A DNA stretch of 64,000 nucleotides from Streptomyces sp. DH5 (GCF_020873915.1 NZ_JAHWGP010000002.1:186001-250000); one strand, 5' to 3'. Positions 8,905 to 19,606 are shown, counted from the first letter of the stretch. The notes: a model not told the origin generated them from the letters alone. Numbers and translations are program-made.

Positions 8905-10080
8905 GTGAGCGCCCTCGTGTGGAGTGCCGCCGGATCCCTCGGCGCCTGGCTGTGGCTGCTGCTCTGCCAGGGCTGGTTCTGGCGTACGGACGTCCGGCTC
9001 CCGCCGCTGCGGGACCCGGAGACATGGCCGGACGTGTGCGTGGTGGTTCCCGCCCGGGACGAGGCGGCGGTGCTGTCCGTGAGCCTGCCGTCGGTGCTCG
9101 CCCAGGACTACCCGGGCCGGGCCGAGGTGTTCCTCGTCGACGACGGCAGTACCGACGGCACCGGAGAACTCGCGCGCGACCTCGCGCGGCGGCACGGCGG
9201 ACTGCCCCTCACGGTGGGCACACCGGGCGAGCCGCCCGCCGGCTGGACCGGCAAGCTGTGGGCGGTGCGACACGGCCTCGGACTGGCGGGCTCCCGCGGC
9301 CCCGAGTACGTGCTGCTGACGGACGCCGACATCGCGCACGCCCCGGACAGTCTGCGCCGGCTGGTGGCGGCCGCCCGTACCGGCGGGTTCGACGTGGTGT
9401 CGCAGATGGCCCGGCTGCGGGTGGAGAGCCGGTGGGAACGGCTCGTCGTGCCGGCCTTCGTCTACTTCTTCGCGCAGCTGTACCCGTTCCGCCGGATCGG
9501 GCGGGAGGGCTCGCGGACGGCGGCCGCGGCCGGCGGATGCGTGCTGCTGCGTGCCGAGGCCGCCGCACGGGCGCGGATCCCGGACGCCATCCGGCACGCC
9601 GTCATCGACGACGTGGCGCTCGCCCGGGCGGTGAAGCGGAACGGCGGACGCGTGTGGCTGGGACTCGCGGAAGGGGTGGACAGCGTGCGCCCGTACCCGC
9701 GGCTGGGTGATCTGTGGCGGATGGTGTCGCGCAGTGCGTACGCGCAGCTGCGGCACAGCCCGCCGCTGCTGGCCGGCACGGTCGCCGGGCTGGCGCTGGT
9801 GTACCTGGTGCCGCCCGTCGCGGTGGCGGCGGGCGCCCTGGCGGGGAGCGCGGCCGCCGCGCTCCTGGGTGCGGCGGCCTGGCTGGTGATGTCGGGGACG
9901 TACCTCCCCATGCTCCGCCACTACCGGCAGCCGTGGTGGCTCGCTCCCCTGCTGCCGTTCACCGCGTCGCTGTACCTGCTGATGACGGTGCATTCGGCCG
10001 TGCGGCACCACCAGGGACGCGGTGCGGCCTGGAAGGGCCGCACCTACGCCCGGCCCGAAACCCTGCCGGACGAAGGCTGA
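8905..10080 (+). CDS. HpnB-like family 2 glycosyltransferase
   Basis: About 391 residues. It has an N-terminal membrane helix, then a GT2 domain with VVVPARDEAA, LVDDGSTDGT, a DADIAH metal site, and IDDVALARAVKR near the acceptor region. Three or four C-terminal helices anchor it in the membrane. The layout and the AGWTGKLWA segment fit hopene-associated glycosyltransferase HpnB. Starts at GTG 8887, 8905 or 8917 are all in frame; 8905 is a compromise because no strong ribosome site is visible. No hopanoid genes lie nearby. Confidence 0.82.
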   Translation: MSALVWSAAGSLGAWLWLLLCQGWFWRTDVRLPPLRDPETWPDVCVVVPARDEAAVLSVSLPSVLAQDYPGRAEVFLVDDGSTDGTGELARDLARRHGGLPLTVGTPGEPPAGWTGKLWAVRHGLGLAGSRGPEYVLLTDADIAHAPDSLRRLVAAARTGGFDVVSQMARLRVESRWERLVVPAFVYFFAQLYPFRRIGREGSRTAAAAGGCVLLRAEAAARARIPDAIRHAVIDDVALARAVKRNGGRVWLGLAEGVDSVRPYPRLGDLWRMVSRSAYAQLRHSPPLLAGTVAGLALVYLVPPVAVAAGALAGSAAAALLGAAAWLVMSGTYLPMLRHYRQPWWLAPLLPFTASLYLLMTVHSAVRHHQGRGAAWKGRTYARPETLPDEG

Positions 10081-10084
10081 CCCC

Positions 10085-11353
10085 TCACTTGCGGCCCGGG
10101 GTCCAGTTCATGCCCCACCCGTAGGCGTAGTCGACGGTGCGCTGGGGACTCACTCCGCGTTCCGGAACGAGGTAGCGGGCCTCGCGCTGCACGACGAGTT
10201 CGCCGCCGCCGGTGTTGGTGATCAGGGCGAGGGCGCAGACCGTCGAGGGAACCGTGCACTCGTCGAGGGAGAAGTCGATCGCCGCGCCGTGCTGCGGCTG
10301 GAGGGTGACCGTGGCGTGCAGGTCCGCGAAGGAGCGGGCGCCCTCGTAGATGGTGACGAAGACAAGGATGCGCCGGAGGTGGTGCTTGTGGTCGAGGTTG
10401 ACGGTGAGGTTCTCGCCCGTCGACACGGCGCCCGTGCGGTCGTCGCCGTCCAGGTGGACGAACGGGGGCTGGTGCAGGGACCCGAAGGCGTTGCCGAGGG
10501 CCTGGACGACGCCCTTCCTGCCGTCGGTGAGTTCGTACAGGGCGCACAGGTCGAGGTCGAGGTCGGCGTGCATGGCGACCGGGCGGCCCAGCTTGGCCGC
10601 CCAGCCGGAGAACTGCTTGCGCACCTGCCAGTTGAGGTTCACCTGGAGGGCACCCGAGGTACCGCCCTGCTTGTTCAGCGAGACGGAGGGGGCGGACTTG
10701 GTGAGCGTGACCTTCGTCAGCCGGACCGGCGCGGGGGGCGCGGCCGGCGGGGCGAGGGGTGGGGCCTGCGGGGGCGGCGGCGCGGCGACCGGGGGTGGGG
10801 CGGGCGGGCTGGGCGGTGCGGCGTGTTGGGGCTCGTCCACGGTGATGCCGTATTCGGTGGCGAGGCCCCCGAGTCCGCTGCTGTAGCCCTGGCCCACGGC
10901 GCGGAACTTCCAGGCGCCCTGGCGCCGGTAGAACTCGCCGAGCACGAACGCCGTCTCCGTGGTCGCTCCCGCGCTGTCGAAGCGCGCGGCCGGCGTGCCG
11001 CTCGCGGCGTCCTTGACCTCGACGTACAGATCCGGGACCTGTCCGAACGCGCCGCCGTCGGACGAGGCGGCCAGGATCACCGTCCCGATGCCCGGCTCCA
11101 CGCGCGTGAGGTCGACGAGCAGGGTGTCGGTGGTCCGGCCGCCGGCGTCCCGCTTGCCCTCGTGCCGGACGGCACCGGAGGGGTGGGAGGGCTGGTTGTA
11201 GAAGACGAAGTCGCTGTCGGAGCGGACCTTCCCGTCGGCCAGCAGGAGCGCCGAGGCGTCGGCGTCGGGTACGCCCGGGCCCGAGCGCCATCCCACTTCC
11301 ACCCGCAGCGCCGTGGTCGGCACCGGTGTGTTCGATCCCTTCGGCATTGACAT
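10085..11353 (-). CDS. TerD/TerA two-domain tellurium-resistance-type protein
   Basis: About 422 residues. An N-terminal TerD domain (about 1-190; [35 protein letters not shown]) is joined by a proline/alanine-rich linker (about 205-240) to a TerA-like domain ([21 protein letters not shown]). Ter domains bind calcium and are linked to stress responses. The ATG at 11353 (MSMPKGSN, standard for TerD) is preceded by AGGGGCGG; the longer frame upstream is ignored. It converges on the glycosyltransferase with a 4-bp gap. Confidence 0.88.
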   Translation of the reverse strand: MSMPKGSNTPVPTTALRVEVGWRSGPGVPDADASALLLADGKVRSDSDFVFYNQPSHPSGAVRHEGKRDAGGRTTDTLLVDLTRVEPGIGTVILAASSDGGAFGQVPDLYVEVKDAASGTPAARFDSAGATTETAFVLGEFYRRQGAWKFRAVGQGYSSGLGGLATEYGITVDEPQHAAPPSPPAPPPVAAPPPPQAPPLAPPAAPPAPVRLTKVTLTKSAPSVSLNKQGGTSGALQVNLNWQVRKQFSGWAAKLGRPVAMHADLDLDLCALYELTDGRKGVVQALGNAFGSLHQPPFVHLDGDDRTGAVSTGENLTVNLDHKHHLRRILVFVTIYEGARSFADLHATVTLQPQHGAAIDFSLDECTVPSTVCALALITNTGGGELVVQREARYLVPERGVSPQRTVDYAYGWGMNWTPGRK

Positions 11354-11642
11354 GTCCGCCCCTATCACGGGTCGCCCGCGCCAGGTCAGGTCCCGGCATC
11401 CGTCGTTCTTCGTCCGCACAACCTATTCCCCCGCCCCGGGAACGCCCACGGGCAGCACGGGGATCCCGGGGGCCAACCGCCGGTAACCGGCCCGGAACTC
11501 GGCCTTTACGCGAAAATCGCTCAGCGGATTGTCCGTTTCCCCCGCGTTCGCTCACATTAGTGCGGCCAGGTCACGGCGGGCGCAGAAAACAACCCTCTTA
11601 CCGGTCTCCCCAAAAGCACATCGTGGGCTTAACTTATGTGCC

Positions 11643-12071
11643 ATGACCTCCCCCCGCTCCACTTATGGCGGCGGCTACTACTCCGCCTCCTTCCCGGACA
11701 CTCCGATCTACGACTCGCTCGTGGCCGAGCGGGGCACCCCGCAGATCGCCCCGATCCGGGTCCCCGCCGCGTACGAGGCGCCGGTCAGTCATCTGCCCGC
11801 GCTTCCCTCGGCGTTGCCCGCCCTCCCGGCGGCCCCGTCCCAGCCCGCCTACGGGTATCCGCAGGCACCGCAGCCCGCGCCGCTCCAGCAGGCGCACACG
11901 GCCTACATCCCGCAGCAGGCGACCGCGCCGCGCGGCTACCCCGGCCCGCAGCCGCAGCCGCCGCGTCCGGCACCGCCCGCCGGCTACGAGGCGATGCGCC
12001 CCGCGGCCCCCCGGCCGGTCCCGGCGCCGTACCAGGATCCGTACAACCAGCAGCAGTACCGCGGGTACTGA
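11643..12071 (+). CDS. Proline/glutamine-rich conserved Streptomyces protein (DUF6643-like)
   Basis: 142 residues. A conserved-looking N-terminus (STYGGGYYSASFPDTPIYDSL, AERGTPQIAPIRVP) leads into a low-complexity tail of Pro, Ala, Gln and Tyr. I recall this family as widespread in Streptomyces and named DUF6643, but I could not check it. It has no signal peptide or membrane helix. The ATG at 11643 is the first in frame. Function unknown. Confidence 0.75.
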   Translation: MTSPRSTYGGGYYSASFPDTPIYDSLVAERGTPQIAPIRVPAAYEAPVSHLPALPSALPALPAAPSQPAYGYPQAPQPAPLQQAHTAYIPQQATAPRGYPGPQPQPPRPAPPAGYEAMRPAAPRPVPAPYQDPYNQQQYRGY

Positions 12072-12114
12072 GCCGTCCGACCGGGTCGTCGGTGCAGGGT
12101 GGCACGATGACCCC

Positions 12115-12942
12115 ATGGGGAACGCGCGTCTGCACTCGATCCACATCCACCCGGTCAAGGCCTTCCGGCGCCTGACGCTCCGGGAGGTCGTCGTGGAGCC
12201 CTGGGGTCCGGCCGGGGACCGGCGCTGGATGCTGATCGACGACAGGGGAAAGGTCGTCACCCAGCGGCGCCACCCCCGCCTCGCACTGGCCGCCGCCGAG
12301 CTTCTGCCCGGCGGCGGCGTCGTGCTGTCGGCGCCCGGCAGCGCGCCGGTGACGGCGGTCGTCCCGGCGCCGGGCAGGACGGTCCCGGTGGTGCTCTTCG
12401 GGGACGAGGTGGAGGCGGTCCCCGCGGAGGACGGCTCCGTTCACGCCTGGTGCAGCGAGCTCCTCGGCGTGCCCGTGCGGTTGGTGCACCTGGACGATCC
12501 GGCCACTCGGCGGCCCGTGGACCCCGGCTTCGCCCTGCCGGGAGAGACGGTCTCGTTCGCCGACGGCTATCCGCTGCTGCTCACCACGACCGCTTCCCTC
12601 GCCGGTCTCAACGCCCTGATCGCCGAGGGCGCGCACCGGGCCGAGGGCCCGCTGCCCATGGACCGCTTCCGGCCGAACGTGGTGATCGGGGGCACCGATC
12701 CCTGGGAGGAGGACCGGTGGACGCACGTCACCATAGGTGAGGTGCCCTTCCGCGTCGCCAAGCCGAGCGGCCGGTGCGTGGTGACCACCACCGACCAGCA
12801 CACCGCCCGGCGCGGGAAGGAGCCGCTGCACTCGCTGGCCGCCGCCCGTCCACGGCCCGACGGCAAGCTCGTCTTCGGACAGAACCTGGTGCCGCTCGCC
12901 CCCGGCACCATCAGGACCGGTGATCCGGTCGAGCCCCGGTAG
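12115..12942 (+). CDS. MOSC domain-containing protein
   Basis: 275 residues with the MOSC N-terminal beta-barrel (IHIHPVKAFR, GDRRWMLIDDRGKVVTQR) followed by a MOSC domain (RFRPNVVI, then SGRCVVTTTDQHT with the conserved Cys). The family includes mARC-like proteins and others that handle the molybdenum cofactor or carry reactive sulfur. It follows the Pro-rich gene by 43 bp. No molybdoenzyme partner is seen nearby. Confidence 0.87.
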   Translation: MGNARLHSIHIHPVKAFRRLTLREVVVEPWGPAGDRRWMLIDDRGKVVTQRRHPRLALAAAELLPGGGVVLSAPGSAPVTAVVPAPGRTVPVVLFGDEVEAVPAEDGSVHAWCSELLGVPVRLVHLDDPATRRPVDPGFALPGETVSFADGYPLLLTTTASLAGLNALIAEGAHRAEGPLPMDRFRPNVVIGGTDPWEEDRWTHVTIGEVPFRVAKPSGRCVVTTTDQHTARRGKEPLHSLAAARPRPDGKLVFGQNLVPLAPGTIRTGDPVEPR

Positions 12943-13624
12943 CGGACCCCGTCACGGGCCCTGGGGAACCGCTCCGCCGTTTCGCCCGTCGGCCCGTCAC
13001 GAGGGCTCGGTGAGAACCGACTCGGGGAGCTGGGGCGGCCGCCCCGGACACGTTGCGGCGGACCGTCCGGGCGCGGCGGCGGTCCCGGCACCCGGTGACC
13101 GCCGACGTCGTGCGCGCACTCGGCCGTGCCCCGCCGGACGGCGATCCAAAGACGCCCGCGTGAGCGGACCAGCGCAGCCGTGTCCTGGCCCACTGGACCG
13201 CCCCGGGCGGCACCGGGCGGAGCGGACCGGTGGCGGCACACCTGACGTCCCCCCGGCCGGGCGACCGGTTCGGGATGTGGACCGACGGCCGGGCCGGGCG
13301 GTCGCCCGTCCACCGGACCCGGCCGGGGCGACGACGCACGCGGTGCCGGCCGGCATGGGGGCAGCCCCGGTGGCCGCCGGGCCGGCAGGCTGTCGCAGAA
13401 GGCTGACCGTCCGGCGGATGGTCCGCCGCCGGTACGCAGGCTGGGACCGTGTGTGGGCGCGGGCGGGCCCATACCGGGGCAGGACGGGAGCCGGCAGCTG
13501 AACGTCCGCCGCTCCGGTCAACCCCGTGCCCGCGCGCACGCTACGGTGGTCCGGCCGAACCGATCGGCGAGAGCACGGGCGGGAACGAGCCATCAGTACG
13601 ACGAGGTGGGGGCACAGCTCAGCC
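12943..13624. other. Intergenic region without a recognised gene
   Basis: About 680 bases between the MOSC gene and the beta-helix/AAA+ gene. Several frames are open, as expected at this GC content, but their translations are Arg/Pro/Gly-rich and show no family. I see no hairpin clear enough to report. The last part must hold the promoter of the downstream gene. Confidence 0.5.
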
Positions 13625-16063
13625 ATGGCACAGGGCACGGTCCAGGTGACGCACACCGGCACATCGAGGTGGCGGCGCCGCACGGGTGAGTACGCATCGC
13701 TCGCCGCCGCCCTGGAGGCCGCGGCCGAAGGCGACGTCCTCACCGTCGCCCCCGGCACCTACCGGGAGAATCTCGTCGTGCAGCGGGCGGTGACGCTGCG
13801 CGGTCCCGAGGGCTCGCCCGGCTCGGTGCGCATCGCTCCCGCGGACGGTGTCCCGCTGACCGTGCGCGCCTCGGCGGTGGTGCGGGACCTGCACGTCGAG
13901 GGGCAGGACGCCACCGCTCCCGCCGTGCTCGTCGAGGAGGGCACCCCGGAGCTGTGCGACGTCCGGGTGGTGACCCGCTCCGCGGCCGGCATCGAGGTGC
14001 GCGGCGGCGCCCGGCCCACGGTGCGCCGCTGCACGGTCGACAACCCCGCGGGGATCGGCATCGCCGTACTGGACGGCGGGGGCGGGGTGTTCGAGGAGTG
14101 CGAGGTGGTGTCCGCGGGACAGGCGGGGGTCGCCGTGCGCGGCGGCGCCCACCCGCGGCTGGAGCGCTGCCGGGTGCACCACGCCGCCGGCTCGGGCCTG
14201 ACCGCGACCGGGGACGACTCGGCCCTGGAGGCCGTGGGGTGCGAGGTGTACGAGGTGCGGGGCAGCGGCGTCCAGGTGACCGCCCGTGCCACCGCCCACC
14301 TCACCGACTGCGACGTGCACCGCACGACCGGGGACGGGGTCACGCTCGACACGGACGCGGTGCTGACGCTGGCCGACTGCCGGATACACGACATCCCGGA
14401 GAACGCGGTCGACCTGCGGTCCCGCTCGGTGCTCACCCTGACCCGCACCACGGTGCGGCAGTTCGGCCGCAACGGACTGTCGGTGTGGGATCCGGGCACG
14501 CGCGTGGACGCCAACCAGTGCGAGATCTTCGACAGCACGGGCGACTACCCGGCAGTGTGGGTGAGCGACGGCGCCACGGCCGTACTGGAATCCTGCCGGG
14601 TGCACGACGTACCCGACGCGCTGTTCGTCCTCGACCGCGGCTCCCGCGCGGACGTCGTCGACAGCGACCTGTCGCAGGTGCGCAACACGGCCGTGTCGGT
14701 GAGCGACGGCGCCACCGCGCAGCTCGACGACTGCCGCATCCGGGAGGCGGCGACCGGCGCCTGGTTCCGCGACCACGGCAGCGGCGGTGTCCTCAGCAAC
14801 TGCACCCTGGACGGCACGCAGACGGGCGTGATCGTCACCAAGGGCGCCGACCCGACCGTCGAGCGCTGCACGGTCGGGTCGCCGGCCGAGGCCGGTGTCT
14901 ACGTCTCGGCCGGCGGCCGGGGCACCTTCGTGAACTGCCGGGTCACGGGCAGTGGCGGCTACGGCTTCCATGTGATCGACGGCAGCCGTACGACGCTGCG
15001 CAAGTGCCGTACGGAGCGCTGCGCGCGCGGTGGTTACGAGTTCGCCGAGGGCGCGGACACGGCGTCCGGGTCGGGCGGTCCGGTCGTCGAGGACTGCACG
15101 AGCGACGAGAGCGGCAGCCTGAGCACGCCCGCGGTACCGGAGCCGGCCGTGCAGACGACGGGCCGGACCACCGGTCTGCTGCTGGGCACGGTCCCCGAGG
15201 CCCGGGCCGGCGAGCCGGCTTCCCCCGCCCCGCCCCCCGCCGGGCCGGAGCCCCGTACCTCCAAGGCCGTGCTCGGCGAACTCGACGCGCTGGTGGGGCT
15301 GGAGAGCGTCAAGCGCGAGGTGCGCGCCCTCACCGACATGATCGAGGTGGGCCGGCGCCGGCAGCGGGCCGGACTGAAGGCGGCGTCGGTCAAGCGGCAT
15401 CTGGTGTTCACCGGCTCCCCCGGCACCGGCAAGACCACCGTGGCCCGGCTGTACGGCGAGATCCTCGCCTCGCTCGGGGTGCTGGAGCAGGGGCACCTGG
15501 TGGAGGTGTCCCGGGTGGACCTGGTCGGCGAGCACATCGGTTCCACGGCGATCCGCACCCAGGAGGCGTTCGAGCGGGCACGCGGCGGTGTGCTCTTCAT
15601 CGACGAGGCGTACGCGCTCTCCCCCGAGGACGCCGGGCGCGACTTCGGCAAGGAAGCCATCGACACCCTGGTGAAGCTGATGGAGGACCAGCGGGACGCG
15701 GTCGTGGTGATCGTCGCCGGCTACACGGCCGAGATGGAGCGGTTCCTGTCGGTGAACCCGGGGGTGGCGTCCCGTTTCTCACGGACGATCACCTTCGGCG
15801 ACTACGGCCCCGAGGAACTGCTGCGGATCGTGCGGCAGCAGGCCGAGGAGCACGAGTACCGGCTGGCGCCGGGCACCGCCGACGCCCTGCTGACGTACTT
15901 CACGGAGATCCCGAAGGGCCCCGCCTTCGGCAACGGGCGCACCGCGCGGCAGACCTTCGAGGCGATGGTGGAGCGGCACGCGAGCCGCGTCGCCCAGCTC
16001 GGCGAGCCGACCACCGACGACCTGACCCTGCTCTACGCGGAGGACCTGCCCTCCGCGCGCTGA
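13625..16063 (+). CDS. Right-handed beta-helix repeat protein fused to a CbbX/EccA-type AAA+ ATPase
   Basis: 812 residues. About residues 20-500 are parallel beta-helix repeats with a recurring pattern of roughly 23 residues (for example [35 protein letters not shown]), as in NosD-like carbohydrate-binding folds. A short Pro-rich linker leads to an AAA+ domain: [14 protein letters not shown], Walker [10 protein letters not shown] near residue 597, Walker [11 protein letters not shown] near 657, and a C-terminal lid. The ATPase type is that of CbbX, SpoVK and ESX EccA. It converges with the following membrane protein. It is probably cytoplasmic; its role is unknown. Confidence 0.85.
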   Translation: MAQGTVQVTHTGTSRWRRRTGEYASLAAALEAAAEGDVLTVAPGTYRENLVVQRAVTLRGPEGSPGSVRIAPADGVPLTVRASAVVRDLHVEGQDATAPAVLVEEGTPELCDVRVVTRSAAGIEVRGGARPTVRRCTVDNPAGIGIAVLDGGGGVFEECEVVSAGQAGVAVRGGAHPRLERCRVHHAAGSGLTATGDDSALEAVGCEVYEVRGSGVQVTARATAHLTDCDVHRTTGDGVTLDTDAVLTLADCRIHDIPENAVDLRSRSVLTLTRTTVRQFGRNGLSVWDPGTRVDANQCEIFDSTGDYPAVWVSDGATAVLESCRVHDVPDALFVLDRGSRADVVDSDLSQVRNTAVSVSDGATAQLDDCRIREAATGAWFRDHGSGGVLSNCTLDGTQTGVIVTKGADPTVERCTVGSPAEAGVYVSAGGRGTFVNCRVTGSGGYGFHVIDGSRTTLRKCRTERCARGGYEFAEGADTASGSGGPVVEDCTSDESGSLSTPAVPEPAVQTTGRTTGLLLGTVPEARAGEPASPAPPPAGPEPRTSKAVLGELDALVGLESVKREVRALTDMIEVGRRRQRAGLKAASVKRHLVFTGSPGTGKTTVARLYGEILASLGVLEQGHLVEVSRVDLVGEHIGSTAIRTQEAFERARGGVLFIDEAYALSPEDAGRDFGKEAIDTLVKLMEDQRDAVVVIVAGYTAEMERFLSVNPGVASRFSRTITFGDYGPEELLRIVRQQAEEHEYRLAPGTADALLTYFTEIPKGPAFGNGRTARQTFEAMVERHASRVAQLGEPTTDDLTLLYAEDLPSAR

Positions 16064-16073
16064 GCGCGGCCGC

Positions 16074-18458
16074 TCACGATCGGACCGGGGGACCGCCGCC
16101 GGGCTCCCCCGTGTGCCGCGGGGCGGGCACCTCGGGCCGCAGTCGGGCCAGCAGCCGGCGGCGCTCCTCGGCGAACGCCGGGTCGGCCTGGTAGTCGGAG
16201 TGGCCGAGGATCGGCGCGGGCAGGGGGTGGGCCTCGGTGCGGCCATGGGCGAGGGGGTCCTTGAGAGCGGGACGGTCCACGGCGGGGCCTCGGTCGCCGG
16301 GCAGCCGCACCGGTCCGCCGATGGGGTCGGTGCGCCGGTGGAGGTTGCGCCAGCAGTCGACCTCCTGGTGCAGGGAGCCGAGCGCGTCGGGTCCGAAGTG
16401 GGCGGGGAACCAGCGGCCGTAGAGCCGCTCCAGCGGGGAACCGTAGGTCAGCAGGGCGACGCGTCTGCGGACGGACGGCGGGAGCTGCCAGGCCGCGGCG
16501 GCGGCGAGGACGCTGCCCTGGGAGTGGCCGGAGAGCACCAGGCGTCCGCCGGTGGACCGGGTCCAGGTGGCGATCCGCCAGGTCAGGTCGGGCACGGCGC
16601 GCTCGGCGTAGCAGGGTGGCGCGAAGGGGTGGGCGGCGCGCGGCCAGAAGGTGCCGACGTCCCACAGGATGCCTATGGTGCGCCGCGCGGAGGCGTCCTT
16701 GTACGCACGGCGCCCCCAGGTCACGAGCAGGATGAAGCCGAGTCCGATCAGCCAGGAGCCGAGCGCCTGCGCGGTCTCGGCGGCGCCGTGGACCACGGCG
16801 GAGGAGCCCCGGGCCGCCTCGCCGGGGGTCTCGTCGGTGGTGAGGGCGCCGACGAGGGCGCCTGCGCCGAGCAGCAGGGTGGCCGCGGAGGTGACGGCGA
16901 GGATGCGGGGTCCGCGGTCGGTGAGGGCGGCCATCGCGCGGACGGAGGCGATACGGCGGGTGCGGCCGGGGTCGCCCGTCTCACCGGCGTACTCGCGTTC
17001 CACCTCCGCGCGTTCCGCGCGGGCGATGAGCCAGGCGCGCCGGGCCAACCAGCCGCACGTCACCAGCAGCAGGAGCAGCAGCGGCGGGATCACGGAGGCC
17101 TGCCAGGTGAGCAGCACCGGCGGTCCGGGCACCGAAGCGCCGGTGCCGTCCAGCCAGTCGGCCACGCGTTGGGAGATGCCGCCGGACATCACACCGCCCA
17201 GCGCGCAGGCGAGCATGGCGACGGCCGGCCCGGCCAGGCCCCGCATCGCGGAGCGCCGGTCGGGGTCGGTGCGGTACAGGGCGTGGGCGACCCCGGCGAG
17301 GACGATCACGAGCAGACCCTGCGCGAGGGTGAGGGCACCGAAGGCGGCGTCGCCCGGCAACCGGCCCGACGACCCCCACCCGGGGCGCTCCCACCCGGTG
17401 TACAGGACGGTGAGTGCGAGCAGGACGAGTGCGGTCAGGGGCAGGCCGCGCACCAGACGCCGGTCCAGCGCGTCGTCCGGCCGGCGTTCGCTGCGGCCCC
17501 GGCGGCAGACCACCCACACCGCGGCGCCCGCCGCGGCGGCCAGCACCGCCTCCAGCACCACGCCGAGGGCGGCCAGGGCGGCCGGACCGCCCGGTTCGCG
17601 GTCGTACCGGGCGGCGGCGGAGCCGACGGCGGCGGCGACCGTCAGCAGTCCGGCGGCGGTGTGCGCGGCGCGCAGCCGGGCTCCCAGGCGCCTGCCGTAC
17701 CAGAAGCCGGGCCGGCTCAGCGCGGTGGGAGCGCCGTCCTCCTCCCCGGGTTCGGGGTCCCGGGTCATCGGCTGCTGGGACTCGTACGCGCTCCAGGTGC
17801 GCCGGGACAGGAACCACAGCAGGCCGGTGAGGGCGGTGGGCACCAGGGCGGCGAGCGCCAGTCTGCGGCCCGGTGCGCTCCACCAGCCGCCGTCGGAGGT
17901 CTCGGGCGAGAGGAAACCCAGCCAGGAGTGCCGGTCGGCGCACGCACGGGTGCCCGCGCACTGCCACGCGGTCAGGTCCAGGGCGACCTCGCAGGCGGCC
18001 GCCACGAGCAGCACCGTCAGGCTCAGCCCGGTCAGCCGGACCAGCAGGCCGTAGAGCCGCACCGTCCGGCGCCGGCCGCGGGCCGTGGGGCGCATCCAGT
18101 GGGCGAGGTTGACGACCATGAAGGGGAGGAGCAGCAGCCACAGGGCGCGGGAGCCGTTGCCGGAGGTGAGGTTGCACCAGACGTACGCCTCGGGCACGGG
18201 CTCCTCGCGGTCCCCGGCCGGCCGGCGCTCCGCGTCGACGTCGTCGGCGCGGCGGAACACTGCGGCGACGTCGTCACCGGTGATCCGGACCGTGCGCGGG
18301 TCGTCCAGCATCTGCTCGGGGGTGGTGCCGCCCACCCCGTGGACCAGGAGCTCCAGCGCGGTTGCGGGCTCCGCGGGCCGTGCGGCGGAACGGTCGTTCC
18401 CCCGGGCCGGTCTGTGCTGCTGCGCGCTCTCCACCGATTCGCACTTCCCCCGTGACAC
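16074..18458 (-). CDS. Large integral membrane protein with a split alpha/beta-hydrolase-like signature
   Basis: About 794 residues from GTG 18458, chosen because GGAG lies eight bases upstream; an in-frame TTG exists at 18527. Near the N-terminus LELLVHGVGGTTP resembles the oxyanion strand of lipase-like hydrolases, and far away near the C-terminus RLVLSGHSQGSVLAAAAA has the nucleophile-elbow GHSQG. Between them are about ten membrane helices. The hydrolase fold thus seems to be interrupted by the membrane block. I recall such proteins as conserved and uncharacterised in Streptomyces. It converges on the beta-helix/AAA+ gene with an 11-bp gap. Confidence 0.75.
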   Translation of the reverse strand: MSRGKCESVESAQQHRPARGNDRSAARPAEPATALELLVHGVGGTTPEQMLDDPRTVRITGDDVAAVFRRADDVDAERRPAGDREEPVPEAYVWCNLTSGNGSRALWLLLLPFMVVNLAHWMRPTARGRRRTVRLYGLLVRLTGLSLTVLLVAAACEVALDLTAWQCAGTRACADRHSWLGFLSPETSDGGWWSAPGRRLALAALVPTALTGLLWFLSRRTWSAYESQQPMTRDPEPGEEDGAPTALSRPGFWYGRRLGARLRAAHTAAGLLTVAAAVGSAAARYDREPGGPAALAALGVVLEAVLAAAAGAAVWVVCRRGRSERRPDDALDRRLVRGLPLTALVLLALTVLYTGWERPGWGSSGRLPGDAAFGALTLAQGLLVIVLAGVAHALYRTDPDRRSAMRGLAGPAVAMLACALGGVMSGGISQRVADWLDGTGASVPGPPVLLTWQASVIPPLLLLLLVTCGWLARRAWLIARAERAEVEREYAGETGDPGRTRRIASVRAMAALTDRGPRILAVTSAATLLLGAGALVGALTTDETPGEAARGSSAVVHGAAETAQALGSWLIGLGFILLVTWGRRAYKDASARRTIGILWDVGTFWPRAAHPFAPPCYAERAVPDLTWRIATWTRSTGGRLVLSGHSQGSVLAAAAAWQLPPSVRRRVALLTYGSPLERLYGRWFPAHFGPDALGSLHQEVDCWRNLHRRTDPIGGPVRLPGDRGPAVDRPALKDPLAHGRTEAHPLPAPILGHSDYQADPAFAEERRRLLARLRPEVPAPRHTGEPGGGPPVRS

Positions 18459-18722
18459 CCCGTCGGCTCCGTCCGTGCGGCCACAGGATCTCGTGTGACG
18501 GGACGGTTCACACCTCTCCTCACCCAATCTCCCCGATTCGTGACACGGGCAAGCACCCGGGACCGCGCAATGGCATGTTCACGACCGTCTACCGGTGGCG
18601 CCCTCCGTGGCCCGCCGTGCGAGGATGGGGCGTCCGCGCACCGGTGCCGGGGGGTGATCCGCTCGTCGCAGTGGGTGCGTAGGCGTGTCGGACTGCCTGG
18701 CGGCGAAAGGACCGGAGCGTAC

Positions 18723-19562
18723 GTGAGCGAGAATCAGAACCTGCTCGCGGAGCAGCGGCGCACCCTGATCCTCGACGAGGTCCGGCGGCGGGGCGGCGTC
18801 CGGGTCAACGAGCTGACCCGCAAGCTCGGCGTGTCGGACATGACGGTCAGGCGGGACCTCGACGCGCTGGCGAGGCAGGGCGTCCTGGAGAAGGTGCACG
18901 GCGGCGCGGTCCCGGTGGTGGAGGCGAGCACGCACGAGCCGGGATTCGAGGCCAAGTCCGGCCTGGAGCTGACCGCCAAGGAGGACATCGCGCGGGCGGC
19001 GGCCGAACTGGTCTCCCCCGGTGCCGCGATCGCGCTCTCGGGCGGCACGACGACGTTCGCACTGGCGCACCGGCTGGTCGACGTCCCCGATCTCACGGTG
19101 GTCACCAACTCGGTGCGGGTGGCGGACGTCTTCCACGCGGCACAGCGCACCTCGGGGCCCCGGCAGGGGGCGGCCACGGTCGTCCTGACGGGCGGGGTGC
19201 GGACGCCGTCCGACTCGCTGGTGGGCCCGGTGGCCGATCAGGCGATCGCCGCACTCCACTTCGACCTGCTCTTCCTCGGGGTGCACGGGATATCGGTCGA
19301 GGCGGGGCTGTCGACGCCGAACCTCGCCGAGGCCGAGACCAACCGGCGTCTCGTGCAGTCGGCCCGGCGGGTCGTCGTGATCGCCGACCACACGAAGTGG
19401 GGGACGGTGGGGCTGAGTTCCTTCGCCTCCCTGGATCAGGTGGACACCCTCGTCACCGACTCGGGCCTGCCCGTCGAGGTACGCGCGGAGGTGTCCGAGC
19501 ACCTGCGGCACCTGGTGGTGGCGGGCGAGTCCGGGAACACGGCGGAGGCCGCCGACCTGTGA
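18723..19562 (+). CDS. DeoR/GlpR family transcriptional regulator
   Basis: 279 residues. The N-terminal winged helix (RRTLILDEVRRRGGVRVNEL, SDMTVRRDLDAL) is the DeoR signature and the C-terminal sugar-phosphate sensor domain has SGGTTTFAL and LTGGVRTPSDSLVGP. DeoR proteins usually repress sugar or nucleoside catabolic genes and respond to a phosphorylated sugar. The GTG at 18723 follows a GAAAGGA. No sugar operon is directly adjacent, so the target is not evident. Confidence 0.88.
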   Translation: MSENQNLLAEQRRTLILDEVRRRGGVRVNELTRKLGVSDMTVRRDLDALARQGVLEKVHGGAVPVVEASTHEPGFEAKSGLELTAKEDIARAAAELVSPGAAIALSGGTTTFALAHRLVDVPDLTVVTNSVRVADVFHAAQRTSGPRQGAATVVLTGGVRTPSDSLVGPVADQAIAALHFDLLFLGVHGISVEAGLSTPNLAEAETNRRLVQSARRVVVIADHTKWGTVGLSSFASLDQVDTLVTDSGLPVEVRAEVSEHLRHLVVAGESGNTAEAADL

Positions 19563-19606
19563 CGGGGCGCCGGCGCCGGAAACGGCCCGCGTTCCCCGTA
19601 CCCGTC

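Noticed and set aside
8905-10080. Hopanoid biosynthesis cluster suggested by the HpnB-like gene
   Set aside because: No squalene-hopene cyclase, HpnC/D/E or other hopanoid gene lies in the window.
10085-12942. A tellurite-resistance gene cluster
   Set aside because: Only one Ter-domain gene is present; there is no terB, terC or other partner.
12920-13501. Possible gene in the gap after the MOSC gene
   Set aside because: The frame overlaps the MOSC end, has no ribosome site, and its product is Arg/Pro/Gly-rich without family resemblance.
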